Source: Globodera rostochiensis
Lineage: Eukaryota > Nematoda > Chromadorea > Rhabditida > Heteroderidae
Direction of reading: 5' to 3'
NCBI GenBank assembly: GCA_018350325.1
Contig: JAEVLN010000022.1
Span: 248,001-312,000 of the forward strand
DNA length: 64,000 nt
In this document: positions 22,965 through 34,317 of the stretch, one piece after another
Position numbering within the stretch: the first letter of the stretch is position 1
Layout: the number at the start of each line of letters is the position of its first letter
Translations under genes and position numbers: made by a program
The notes under the pieces: generated by a model
Told to the model about the DNA's origin: nothing
The model's input: only the letters and a program-made list of their open reading frames with translations
Databases searched by the model: none

Positions 22965-25492
22965 TGCGTTCAAGTCCAAGTCACCAATTTGTCTATGGCT
23001 GCAAAAAGCTAATTGTACGGGGTTGGAAATCGCGGGGCAAGAAGTTATGGAATGGACCAAAACTTAATTAAAATTTGTTCCTAAACATTTTTAAAATCAT
23101 TTTAATAGCAAAAAAAGGTAATTTTAAAATGCGCTTAACGGAACGTTTTTCAAATGATGGAAATTTCCCACTCATTTTTTAACTGCGGGCGATGTTTTCG
23201 CGACTCACTTTCTGTCATTTTTGTATTTGTGTTTTTTGTTTCTCAATGCTTACCATTAGTTTTGTTTAAACAGTGTTTTTCGGTCTCCCCCCCCCCCGAG
23301 GGGCTTTAATTTGTAAGTGGTCGGCATGAGAGAGTGTAAACGGACCAAATACCCTTTTTTGTGCGATGTTTGTTGCCTTTTCTGCCATTTTTATTGTGAA
23401 ATTGGGAGCCAACGACGGTGAAATATTTTCTGTGCCTAATTTGTATTGCTCATCGGCTTAGCTACGCATTGTTTTTTTTATTGTTTCTTGAACATTTGGA
23501 CCCAATTTTTTTGGATGGGAATAAATGAACGCTTTTCCCGGCTTTTCACGTGGAGACACCGTCCTGTTAGCATTATGCCATGTTCATTAGTCCCAGCCTA
23601 TCACCCCGCCCCCACCCCCCGAGGCTTTTTGTTAGGCCAAGAACAAACTTAGCCAAAGCGCCACACCAGAACCAAAGCAATTAAACGGATGAATTCCGGC
23701 AATACTTTTGAACGAATTCGATTAGAGCTTTTAGCCCCTTTTTTCTTTCCAATTTTGGAAAAATGGACTAAGCAGGGAAAATGCATTTGTCGTTCAGAAA
23801 AAAAATTGGCAGTGTTAAAATCAAAAATGCATACTGTACAATTCGAATGGAATGCACAATAAATGGGAGAGATTTGTGGGGTAGGGGTCAACTGTGTCTC
23901 AGGAACGTTTAGCAGCTTATATCTTTTTTCAAGACCGGCCAATCTTCATAATCTTTATATCATTCGAAACGTCTTAATAAGAGGAAGCTATTTGTAAGCA
24001 TTCGAAAAAGCATTGGGTAAATTGAACAAAATTATAACTAGCCCGAATTTTACACTTCCACTTATAACTTTTTACTAATACATCGAACCGGCTCTATGTT
24101 GCTAAATATATCTTCTAACCATTTAGAGCTTTCGAATGATATAAAGATTGGTCAGACTTGAAAAAAATTATGAGCTGCTAAACGCTCCTGAGACGCAGTT
24201 GGCCCGCTTCGAGATTTGTGGGAGGTTTCAAAAGAGTATTTTAATTGAAAAAAACATCCGCAGAACAAACAAACCAAAAAAGCTGGACAATAAGAAAAGG
24301 TATTTGGGTTTGGGTTCATCAGAGATATTCTGAGGTGTGGTTTCCTCGCTTATTATGTATAATTTCCCAACCCACCCCCCGGGGGAATGAAAAAATTCTG
24401 TCCGAGTGGGAGAGGAGAGGAGAGGGAGAGGATTGATGGCATTATTTGCTCATGTGGCAATTTGTGTAACGGTGAGGGCCCACCCATGGCAAATGGGGAA
24501 ACGTACAATAGCCTCCAAATCCGCAATTGCTTGACTAAATCGTTCAAAACAGCGACATTTCAAAAATATAAGTAGGGCTGGGAGCGAATAGGTTATTCAT
24601 GAGAAAAGCCCAAAAATAGCATTTTCTTCGAAAATTTAGAATCAAAACATATTTTGGGGACTTTAGAGCGCTTGCAATTGTGTAGGGAAACTTTTACTCG
24701 TAAAAATTGACTAAATTTGGTCAGTTTCTAGCACTTATTTTGACACTTTTTGACTTCTTGGCACATATTTTGGGGATTTGAGCATATATAAATTCCAGCC
24801 CTTATCTTATATAAGCGATGCGGCCTCTCCAATTAATATTTTTGAAAGATTTATTTTGGTAACAATCAAAAAATGGAGTGTGGAAGGGAATGGCACGGGA
24901 AAACAAATCTCTCGAAAGCCCTAAACTTTCTTTAAATAACTTCAAATCCTCCGTTCCATGTTATTAACCCTTTTGGTATGTCCGTGCGCCGCATTTGCCA
25001 CCCCCACTCCGTTTTTAATCACGGATTCACTATAATCTGCCCCCGTTTTTCTCAGGTCCAAAGTTTGTCCCGGATTTCACAAACATTCGAAGATAGTTTT
25101 TGAAAGATGGAGCGATTTCTGAACATTATATTTTAATAAGGTTTGAGTGGTTGATAGAATTTAAACCAATGCCGCCGTTGGGGGCCAATTACGTTAATTG
25201 ACCCCCCCCCCCCCATTTGGGAAGACGGAATGCGTTGGCACGGACTCTGACAAACCAACCCCTGGGGTGCAAACAATTGGACCAAAGGTCAGAAATTGCA
25301 GTGAATAAACAATGAGAATCAACCGATGAAAGTGAGAAACATAAATACAAAAACAAACATAATTTCGAACGCAAATATAAATTATATCAATTTCAAAAGC
25401 ATAACCTCCAAAAATGTAAATATTTAAATAGGTCAACATATTTATCTACCCGCCTTCGTTTCAGAATCGCGTCCCATTCAAATATTTTACCT
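22965..25492. other. 2.5 kb gene-poor region
   Basis: No exon recognised. It includes an inverted repeat at 23887-24205 (listed separately), C runs at 23287, 23612 and 25201, and a G/A-rich stretch at 24405-24435. Confidence 0.5.
23887..24205. mobile_element. Fold-back (inverted repeat) element
   Basis: The left arm (about 23887-23970, CAACTGTGTCTCAGGAACGT...) is the imperfect reverse complement of the right arm (about 24124-24205, ending CTCCTGAGACGCAGTTGG). The spacer is about 150 bp. It has no coding capacity. It is most simply a MITE or fold-back element, though no target-site duplication was identified. Confidence 0.7.
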
Positions 25493-27001
25493 TTAAATAA
25501 TTAAATTATCAAATTTAAAAGCGTTTTGGTTCACTTTAATGTTTCGTCCCTTATACACAATATTGTCGAGCTGTCCAAGCGCTACAAAATTAAATAATAT
25601 TGTATTAAAATTTATGAAAAAGTCGGACCTCTTTTAGACTCTTCTGGGCTTCCGAGCTCAACAAAGCCGAAGAACTCATCGCCATACCAGCGAGTGTCAG
25701 CATCGATGACATTCACCGGAGGGGCCACTTTGATGAGAAAAAGCTCGATGAGCTAAAAATTTGGCGTAGCGTTTAAAGTAGAGCCCGGCGGGAACGGGAT
25801 TCCCGCGGGAAAAGTACGGGAATCCCGGTCCCGTTCCCGTCTTTTTCGCCGGGCGGGATTTTTTACGGGAACGGGAAAAAGACGGGATTCCCGTTCGGAA
25901 TTCCCGTCCCGTTCTTTTTGCAAACCCCGTTCCCGTTCCCGGAAATTTTATTTCAGTATTTTTCCCGTTCCCGTTTATTTTTCTTGGCGAAATGTTTTCA
26001 AAAATTTAACAATTTTGTACGGCGCCTATCGGCACCGCCGAACCCACCCAAAATGTGCCATATTCTGTTGGTTTCTGATTTTCTGAATCAATTAAGATTT
26101 CAAAAGCTTAAAAAAACTTCCGTATTTTTAAGATTTTGGTAGCAAATCTCTTATCAAATTGAGCAAAAAATGCAAAATTTTCTCGGCGGCGCCTATCGGC
26201 ACCGCCGACCCTCCCCCCCCCCCCTCCACCTCGAGAAAAGAAATTCTCAAAAATTTGAATTTTGAAAAATTCGCAAATCGGAAAAAATTCGAAAATTTTG
26301 AGCAATTTTCTTAACAAAAATGTTTTAAAAATTTTCCGACGGCGCCTATCGGCGTTGTCGGACCCTCCAATTGTATATCAGAAATTTATCTCAAAGTGCC
26401 CGCCAAAATAATTTCGAAAAATTCTTAGTTTAAAAATTTTCAAATTTTTCCCGTTCCCGCGGGATTCCCGTTAAAAATTGAACGGGATTTCTACGGGAAC
26501 GGGAAAAAGACGGGATTCCCGTTCGGGATTCCCGTCCCGTTCTTTTTGAAAACCCCGTTCCCGTTCCCGGAAATTTTTTTTTACCGGGCTCTAGTTTAAA
26601 GGAGAAAAGTGTTAAAAATAGTCTTTTGCAAAAGTTTTTGTGCGGAAACAACTTGAAGTTTTGAGCCCTGGACTGAAATGTCCCTTTAAATGGGGACTCA
26701 GTTTATTACCATATTCGTTTTCAGCGTGTTGATTAATAGTTTTTTTACATTTCTTAATCAGTGGACAACTTTCAGTCAGGACTCATAGCTTTTTTTATCA
26801 AGTTTCCGCTCTAATTTTTTCAGATTTTGCTTTTATAGACCGAGAAGAGTCAATTGGTTCAAAAGGAAGCAATATTCACTTTTCCGCTGCTTAATTTTGC
26901 TGACAATAAAATATTAAAAAAGCAAAATGCACCTGAATGCGACTGAGCGGCTGAAACTCTCCTCCGACGTTGGCGCCCTCAATGCCACTGACCAGAAGTA
27001 A
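25493..27001 (-). CDS. RRM RNA-binding domain, possibly the 3' part of the J-domain gene
   Basis: Three phase-compatible exons on the minus strand. The first (27001-26933) reads LLLVSGIEGANVGGEFQPLS. The second, after an intron that holds a hAT-type MITE, begins LIELFLIKVAPPVNVIDADT and contains DEFFGFVELGSPEES, which fits the RNP1 strand of an RRM. The third reads ALGQLDNIVYKGRNIKVNQN and ends at 25493. LLVSGI (RNP2-like), FGFVEL (RNP1-like) and YKGRNIKV (last strand) come in correct RRM order. The segment upstream (27236-27021) can be spliced to it in phase 0, so this may be the C-terminal module of the J-domain protein at 27.0-28.5 kb. A separate RRM gene is the alternative. Confidence 0.55.
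25771..26601. mobile_element. hAT-type MITE (815 bp) with 8-bp target duplication
   Basis: The element 25779-26593 has terminal inverted repeats TAGAGCCCGG / CCGGGCTCTA and is flanked by a perfect 8-bp duplication GTTTAAAG (25771-25778 and 26594-26601), the hAT hallmark. Both subterminal regions are built from iterated CGGGAA/TTCCCG words. The interior holds three copies of the hairpin GGCGCCTATCGGCACCGCCG or variants. It has no transposase and is therefore non-autonomous. It lies in an intron of the RRM exon chain. Confidence 0.9.
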
Positions 27002-27020
27002 CTGAACTTATTTAAAAACT

Positions 27021-28513
27021 TTAGTTCATACCAAACAAATAATTATATAAAACTTTAGTGGGAAACGAATAAATTACTTTCGTCGGTTGGGTCAAATGCG
27101 CGTTTGTCGCGTCTTTGGGTGTCCCCTGTCGTTTCGGCGCCAAATTTTCCTTTTCCTTTGTCGTCGATCGATTTTCTTTTTGTTTATTTGGTTTGTTCTG
27201 CTGTTGAGAAGTAGCCGAATTGTCTGCAAATTGCAATTAGCGGGGAGAAGCCGAATTTCACGACACAGGACATGACGACATTTACTCCCAAACCCCAACA
27301 TCAGTCGGTACCAGGGGGGGCCGTATTTAGCGGGGGGGGGGGGGGGGGGGTGTCTAGATAAACCTCTGGTCGGTACTCTACAGAAGCGAAGAGCAAAAAC
27401 AAAAATTATTAAAATTGTCTTATGAACATTTTGGCACGTCATTGTATTCTAATGCTCATCGCTTTCCAAAATCTCTTCTCCTACCTCCTGTTCCATCGGT
27501 CTTTGCTTTTTGTCCAATTTTCGTGTTCTTTTGTCCATCTCCGGTCAAATTGTCCTTCGATGTCGTCGTTTTTTGTTTATTTTCCGTGTTCTTTTGTCCA
27601 TCTCCGGTCAAATTGTCCTTCGATGTCGTCGTTTTTTGTTTATTTTCCGTGTTCTTTTGTCCATCTCCGGTCAAATTGTCCTTCGATGTCGTCGTTTTTT
27701 GTTTATTTTCCGTGTTCTTTTGTCCATCTCCGGTCAAATTGTCCTTCGATGTCGTCGTTTTTTGTTTATTTTCCGTGTTTTTTTGTCCATCTCCGGCCGA
27801 ATTGTCCTTTGTCGTCGTTTTTTGTTTATTTTCCGTGTTTTTTTGTCCATATCCCGCCGACATGTTGTCCTTCGATGTCGTCGTTTTTTGTCCTCCGCCT
27901 CCCCCATCGTCCCTTTTTTCCTTGGGCGATTGTCGCCAAACCTTTGGCCGTCCCCGCTGTTGCTGGTGGCCTCCCCGGCAAGATGTCGTCGTCCCGTTGG
28001 CACAATTTTGTTGATTCTGCGCTGAATTTTCTGCGCGAAATTCTCCGTAAGCACCTCGCGCGCCATAACGGCGAAAGAAGGCTTTGTAATCGTTGGAACT
28101 AAACACATTCAATTTCGGTGGTACGTAGGTATTTCAGGATTTTTTTAAATAACAAAATAAAGCTTCCCTCCCTATGGCTTTTTTTCTCAAAAAACATTTT
28201 GGAGGGGGAACCGCCCCCCCCCCACTGAGTCCCTACGACCAACAAAACGACTCGCCTATGGGTGCAGTTGTAAATCATCCTTTTGATCGGATCCGACAAA
28301 ATGCCATAGGCCTCTGCGATTTCCTAAATAATTATGTAAATAAATATAAATTAAAAGTACAAAAATAATTGCCTTGAACTTTTCTTCGGCATTTGTCTCT
28401 TTGTTTTTGTCCGGGTGATATTTAAGTGCCATTTTCCGATAGGCCTTTTTGATGTCGTCATCGCTAGCATTTTGGCCAATGCCGAGGATTAGGAAATAAT
28501 CTTTTCCTCTCAT
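27021..28513 (-). CDS. J-domain (DnaJ) protein with 20-residue tandem repeats
   Basis: Exon 1 (28513-28373) begins [20 protein letters not shown] and contains KYHPDKNK, the HPD motif that stimulates Hsp70 ATPase. Exon 2 (28323-28256) restores the consensus [20 protein letters not shown] only if the intron between them starts with GC. Exon 3 (from 28098) reads [20 protein letters not shown], again joined in phase by a GC donor, and continues into five or six copies of a 20-residue repeat (core [20 protein letters not shown]; 60-bp DNA unit, 27540-27870). An unspliced reading stops at 27456. Splicing at a gtagga donor near 27475 leads in phase to a Gln/Lys-rich exon (27236-27021, [20 protein letters not shown]) and then perhaps to the RRM exons. 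Cytosolic or nuclear co-chaperone is inferred. The repeats have no recognised function. Confidence 0.75.
27535..27875. repeat. 60-bp coding minisatellite in the J-domain gene
   Basis: Five to six copies of a 60-bp unit (TTTTCCGTGTTCTTTTGTCC...). The period is a multiple of three, so the minus-strand frame stays open and encodes a 20-residue repeat. The last two copies diverge. Other frames on both strands are also open through the array, which explains several spurious long ORFs here. Confidence 0.9.
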
Positions 28514-28690
28514 TTTGATATTCGAATTTATGCTGTTTTAATACGAAATAGGAGACGGTAGGGTATGGAGTACAGACGCAATTACGAGATAAAGTAATAT
28601 TGGTTGGTTTGGACGCGCTAACGAAATACCCAAGCCACGAAATACCCAATCAGCCAAAAATCACAAAAAACAAAAAATTTTTTAAAGTGG

Positions 28691-29343
28691 ACAAAAAAAT
28701 TTTGGTAATAGTCTAGTTTGTCCCCCCCATTTTTGAAAAAAAACAAAACTTTTTTTGAAGTCATCTAAAACATGTTTCCGGGGGTTTTCGGGGTCACTGA
28801 TCACGATTCTGACATTTATTTTACCCAATTCCGAACCCCGAACCCGAATTCGAACAATTTTTCGGAAATTTTTTTTTTTTAAATTCACATTTATTGCCCA
28901 TAATCGATTCAAATGCACGAAATGGCCATTCGTTGTGAGCCGTTCACTCGCCAATTCAAATTGTTTCTACTACTTTTAACACTTATTTTGCTGAATTTCT
29001 CTGGCGAAAGCGATTTGGTGATGATGCATTTTATGAATTGTGGGATCATATTCGTCACATTTACCCATGTGAATAGTCTTTTTATCATGTGAATCTGTGC
29101 TGTTACTTGCCATTTCGTGCATTTGCATCGATTTTGGGCAATAAATTTAATTTTTTGTAAAAATATTTTTTTCGAAAAATTGTTCGAATTCGGGTTCGGG
29201 GTTCGGAATTGGGTAAAATAAATGTCAGAATCGTGATCAGTGACCCCGAAAACCCCCGGAAACATGTTTTAGATGACTTCAAAAAAAGTTTTTTTTTTTT
29301 TCAAAAATGGGGGGGACAAACTAGACTATTACCAAAATTTTGT
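28691..29343. mobile_element. Large fold-back element
   Basis: The left arm (about 28691-28930) and right arm (about 29105-29343) are near-perfect reverse complements, ending AAATTTTGGTAATAGTCTAG / CTAGACTATTACCAAAATTT. The arms are about 235 bp with a spacer under 200 bp. It has no coding capacity. A degenerate relative of the arm (GAACCCCGGATTCGAACAAA) lies just downstream near 29390. The superfamily is undetermined. Confidence 0.85.
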
Positions 29344-29715
29344 TAGAGGTATACAAGAGCGTAGAATCCGTTCATTCGACCAATTTCGAACCCCGGATTC
29401 GAACAAATTTTTGAAAATTCAAAATAGTTTTTAAGGGGATTTCTGGGCCGTAGAATCCAAATCTGGTCTCCATTTTGCTTAATTCTAAAACCCGGACCCG
29501 AATTCATGCTTCTTCCCCCCGATTTTGAGCCCCAAAATTGATTTTAGAAAATTTTCATTTTTTGAGCTTTCAAAATTTTCCGGAAAGCCGTTTCGGACAT
29601 TTGTCGGATCCCGGCCGAATTCATGCTTTTTGAGAACGATTTTGAGACCAAAATTGATTTCTGAACATTTTTGATTTTTTGAAAAAATTAGAATTCGAGT
29701 TCCAAGACGCCATCT

Positions 29716-30566
29716 TTAGGGGTGTAAAAAAAGTCTCGTTTTCCGAGACTGAAAACCCGAGACGAGACCCAAAGACCGAGAAAATCCGAGACTCTAGACT
29801 CTCGCGCACAAAATACTATATCTGTTTCCATAAATGGTAAAGATTTGTCAAGAAGTCCAACCGCGAAGTTATTTTATACATAATTAACATTTCGAGTTTT
29901 GGGTCCGACGGCGCCGATAAGAGCCGCCGCGAGAAATTTTTAAAATTTGGTTGCAAATTTCTTAACAAATTGAGTCAAAAAATTCAAAAATTATTCGGCG
30001 GTGCCTATCGGCACCGCCGACCCCCCCCCCCCCCCCGCCAAAGTAAAGCAGAATCCGCAAAAAAATGTTTGAATTCTTCGAATATTTCTTAATAGGTTGT
30101 TGGCGGTCGGTTAACCGAACCGAAAACCGGCTTTTTTGGCCCCCGAAACAGAAAGTCGTAGGGGGTGCATTTTGGGGGGGGGGGTATTACATTTTTCGTG
30201 CGCAATTTTTTTCAAATTTCAAAATTTTTAAGGTGTTTAGAAATGGAAGGAGTCCGGCGATGCCGAGAGGCGCCGCCGGTAAAATGTTTTGACTTTTTTG
30301 ATGGAATTTGTTAAGAAAATTTGCCCGAGAATGATTAAGTTTGCCTTTGAAATTGCGGTTGAATATTTTTAAACACGATTTTTATCATTTGAAAATTTTA
30401 GAAGCTAAAATAGAACATTTTAAGTGAATTGCAAAAAAATTTTTCAAAAAAGTCTCGGTCTCGAGTCTCGACTCGAGAAAAGTCTCGAGTTTTTTGGGTC
30501 TTGGTCTCGAGTCTCGGGGTCAAGTCTCGGTCTCGAGTCTCGGGAAATTTTGGGTCTCGGCAGCAC
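29716..30566. mobile_element. Probable MITE with GAGACTC-rich ends and hairpin core
   Basis: Both ends are iterated GTCTCG/CGAGAC words in opposite orientation (29730-29815 and 30447-30560). The interior carries the hairpin GGCGGTGCCTATCGGCACCG near 29998 and related copies at 29908 and 30255. The outermost bases TAGGGGTG and CAGCACTA are weak inverted repeats and no 8-bp target duplication is visible, so the borders are uncertain. Confidence 0.55.
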
Positions 30567-31554
30567 TATTGTGCATGCCCCCCCCCTTAATTGCATGAAA
30601 TCCGGACCCTTACTCATCTTCCTTATTTACTAAGCTCAAATTGATAAATCTATAGATTATTATGATGCTAATGCTATTCTATAATAGATTCACATTAATA
30701 TAATTATTTTAATTTAATTGCATAAATCCGGACCCTTACTCATCTTCCTTATTTATTAAGCTCAAATTGCATAAATCTGTACAATATTATGATGCTAATG
30801 CTATTCTATAATAGATTCACATAAATATAATTATTTTAATTTAATTGCATAAATCCGGACCCTTACTCATCTTCCTTATTTATTAAGCTCAAATTTCATA
30901 AATCTATAGATTATTATGATGCTAATGCTATTCTATAATAGATTCACATTAATATAATTATTTTAATTTAATTGCATAAATCCGGACCCTTACTCATCTT
31001 CCTTATTTATTAAGCTCAAATTTCATAAATCTATAGATTATTATGATGCTAATGCTATTCTATAATAGATTCACATAAATATAATTATTTTAATTTAATT
31101 GCATGAAATCCGGACCCTTACTCATCTTCCTTATTTATTAAGCTCAAATTTCATAAATCTATAGATTATTATGATGCTAATGCTATTCTATAATAGATTC
31201 ACATAAATATAATTATTTTAATTTAATTGCATAAATCCGGACCCTTACTCATCTTCCTTATTTATTAAGCTCAAATTTCATAAATCTATAGATTATTATG
31301 ATGCTAATGCTATTCTATAATAGATTCACATAAATATAATTATTTTAATTTAATTGCATAAATCCGGACCCTTACTCATCTTCCTTATTTATTAAGCTCA
31401 AATTTCATAAATCTATAGATTATTATGATGCTAATGCTATTCTATAATAGATTCACATTAATATAATTATTTTAATTTAATTGCATAAATCCGGACCCTT
31501 TCTCATCTTCCTTATTTATTAAGCTCAAATTTCATAAATCTGTACAATATTATG

Positions 31555-32839
31555 ATGCTAATTAGAGCAGGGAGGCCAGAATGCCTTATTTTTAAGGCAA
31601 ATGCCATAATTTTGGGAATTTGCCTTATTGTTTGCCATATTTCCACACTTGCCATATTTTTGACTTTGGTAAAAATTCTCATTTTTTAATAGAAGAATGT
31701 GAGAATTCCCGAAAAAAGTGTCCTTGATTTGTACAAGTTGAAGTTTTTGGTTGCAAATCGCTTAACAAATTGAGTCAAAAATTCAAAATTTTCTCGGCGG
31801 CGCCTATTGGCACCGCCGACCTCCCGTCCCCGCCCCCCGGAAGTGAAGCAAAATTCTCAAAAAAAAACAAATAGTTTTTTTTTGAAAATTCCTTAAGAAA
31901 ACTGCCATAAAAATGCCATATTTTTGACCCCTCGATGCCATAAAAATGCCATATTTTTGGAGCCGGTTGCCATATTTGGTCGCAGGTGATCTGGCCTCCC
32001 TGAATTAGAGCCCGGTCGAGACGAGATCTCGTCTCGAGGATCTCGAAAAATCTCGACGAGATTCTCGAGAAATCTCTCGAATAAAACTGAATTTTCGAGA
32101 TTTTTCGAGACCCGAGATTTTTCGAGAATCTCGACCTCGAGATCTCGCTCAAAGAAGCTCGAGATTCTCGATCTCGACTCCAAAAATTTTTCATGAAATT
32201 GCCAATTTTTGTAAAAAATTCCCCCGGCGGCGCCTGTCGGCACCGCCGGACATACTCCATTTTGGCTGCAAATCTCTCAACAAATTGAGTTAAAAACTCA
32301 AAATGTTCTTGGCGGCGCCTATCGGCACCGCCGAACCCTCCTCTTACTCCCAAAAGTGAATAAAATTTCTCAATTTGAAAAATTTCTTAAAAATGTTTAA
32401 AAAATTCGAACAATTTTCTCACCGGCTCTTTCATACCCCACTAATAGGTCAAGCCCAGCTTCACTGTCCTTATTTTGCAAAATTTTCGATTGCACCCCTA
32501 CACTATATTTACCTATTCCCTCACCATTGAATTGATTTTCAAAACCTTGGAACACAGGCTAACTCTTATATTTCGTGACCAAATTTTGCAGACATGCTTC
32601 TAGTGTTCCCTTTTTACCCGTACAAAATTTGGTGGTTTCTGAGAATTTTGGAAAAAAATTATATTTTCATCAAAAATCTCGAATCTCGACTGTTCCGGCT
32701 CGAGATTTTTCGAGAATCTCGACCTCGAGATCTCGTCTCGAACAAAACTGAATTTTCGAGATTTTTCGAGACCCGAGATTTTTTTGAGAGTCTCGTCTCG
32801 AGTCTCGCTCGAAGCTCAAGTCCGGGCTCTAATGCTAAT
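31555..32839. mobile_element. hAT-type MITE inserted in the satellite (host of a second MITE)
   Basis: Terminal repeats TAGAGCCCGG / CCGGGCTCTA (32822-32831) are flanked by a perfect 8-bp duplication ATGCTAAT (31555-31562 and 32832-32839), which is satellite sequence. The 5' tip (TAGAG, 31563-31567) is separated from the rest by a second MITE. Without that insertion the element is about 826 bp, nearly the same as the 815-bp element at 25.8 kb. Its subterminal words are TCTCGAGA rather than CGGGAA. Two hairpin cores lie near 32224 and 32311. Confidence 0.92.
31560..32010. mobile_element. Second hAT-type MITE nested in the first
   Basis: The element 31568-32002 (435 bp) has 13-bp terminal inverted repeats CAGGGAGGCCAGA / TCTGGCCTCCCTG and a perfect 8-bp target duplication AATTAGAG (31560-31567 and 32003-32010). 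The duplicated bases span the junction of the satellite and the tip of the host MITE, so this insertion is the younger. It contains one hairpin core near 31795. Confidence 0.92.
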
Positions 32840-34234
32840 GCTAGTTCTATAATAGATTCACATTAATATAATTATTTTAATTTAATTGCATAAATCCGGA
32901 CCCTTACTCATCTTCCTTATTTATTAAGCTCAAATTGCATAAATCTGTACAATATTATGATGCTAATGCTATTCTATAATAGATTCACATTAATATAATT
33001 ATTTTAATTTAATTGCATAAATCCGGACCCTTACTCATCTTCCTTATTTATTAAGCTCAAATTTCATAAATCTATAGATTATTATGATGCTAATGCTATT
33101 CTATAATAGATTCACATTAATATAATTATTTTAATTTAATTGCATGAAATCCGGACCCTTTCTCATCTTCCTTATTTACTAAGCTCAAATTTCATAAATC
33201 TGTACAATATTATGATGCTAATGCTATTCTATAATAGATTCACATAAATATAATTATTTTAATTTAATTGCATAAATCCGGACCCTTACTCATCTTCCTT
33301 ATTTATTAAGCTCAAATTTCATAAATCTGTACAATATTATGATGCTAATGCTATTCTATAATAGATTCACATAAATATAATTATTTTAATTTAATTGCAT
33401 AAATCCGGACCCTTACTCATCTTCCTTATTTATTAAGCTCAAATTGCATAAATCTGTACAATATTATGATGCTAATGCTATTCTATAATAGATTCACATT
33501 AATATAATTATTTTAATTTAATTGCATAAATCCGGGCCCTTTCTCATCTTCCTTATTTATTAAGCTTAAATTTCATAAATCTATAGATTATTATGATGCT
33601 AATGCTATTCTATAATAGATTCACATAAATATAATTATTTTAATTTAATTGCATGAAATCCGGACCCTTACTCATCTTCCTTATTTACTAAGCTCAAATT
33701 TCATAAATCTGTACAATATTATGATGCTAATGCTATTCTATAATAGATTCACATTAATATAATTATTTTAATTTAATTGCATAAATCCGGACCCTTACTC
33801 ATCTTCCTTATTTACTAAGCTCAAATTTCATAAATCTGTACAATATTATGATGCTAATGCTATTCTATAATAGATTCACATTAATATAATTATTTTAATT
33901 TAATTGCATAAATCCGGACCCTTACTCATCTTCCTTATTTATTAAGCTCAAATTGCATAAATCTGTACAATATTATGATGCTAATGCTATTCTATAATAG
34001 ATTCACATTAATATAATTATTTTAATTTAATTGCATAAATCCGGACCCTTACTCATCTTCCTTATTTATTAAGCTCAAATTTCATAAATCTATAGATTAT
34101 TATGATGCTAATGCTATTCTATAATAGATTCACATAAATATAATTATTTTAATTTAATTGCATAAATCCGGACCCTTACTCATCTTCCTTATTTATTAAG
34201 CTCAAATTTCATAAATCTGTACAATATTATGATG

Positions 34235-34317
34235 GAAGTTATTTTATACATAATTAACATTTCGAGTTTTGGGTCCGACGGCGCCGATAAGAGCCGCCGC
34301 GAGAAATTTTTAAAATT
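34235..34317. repeat. 83-bp exact copy of a MITE fragment at the satellite edge
   Basis: Identical by eye to 29865-29947 and in the same orientation (GAAGTTATTTTATACATAAT ... GAGAAATTTTTAAAATT). It abuts the truncated last satellite unit directly. Sequences diverge beyond both ends. Confidence 0.9.

Larger units (their letters stand above)
30597..34233. repeat. ~127-bp satellite array, about 19 units, split by nested MITEs
   Basis: Units of about 126-128 bp, each containing AATCCGGACCCTTACTCATC and GATGCTAATGCTATTCTATA. The left block (30597-31562, about 7.6 units) and right block (32840-34233, about 11 units) were one array before the MITE insertions. Units differ mainly by CTATAGATT/CTGTACAAT and ACATTAAT/ACATAAAT alternatives, which are interspersed. 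No coding capacity. The right end stops abruptly mid-unit. Confidence 0.95.

Noticed and set aside
27415..28102. Long plus-strand open frames (170-226 codons) over the 60-bp array
   Set aside because: The array length is a multiple of three, so all frames stay open. The minus-strand frame joins a J-domain and is the credible one.
31775..32353. 192-codon minus-strand frame
   Set aside because: Lies across two nested MITEs and consists of their repeat words. No transposase motif is present.
30597..34233. CRISPR-like or centromeric array
   Set aside because: Units are contiguous at ~127 bp with no unique spacers, so it is not CRISPR. A centromeric role cannot be claimed from 19 units with genes close by.
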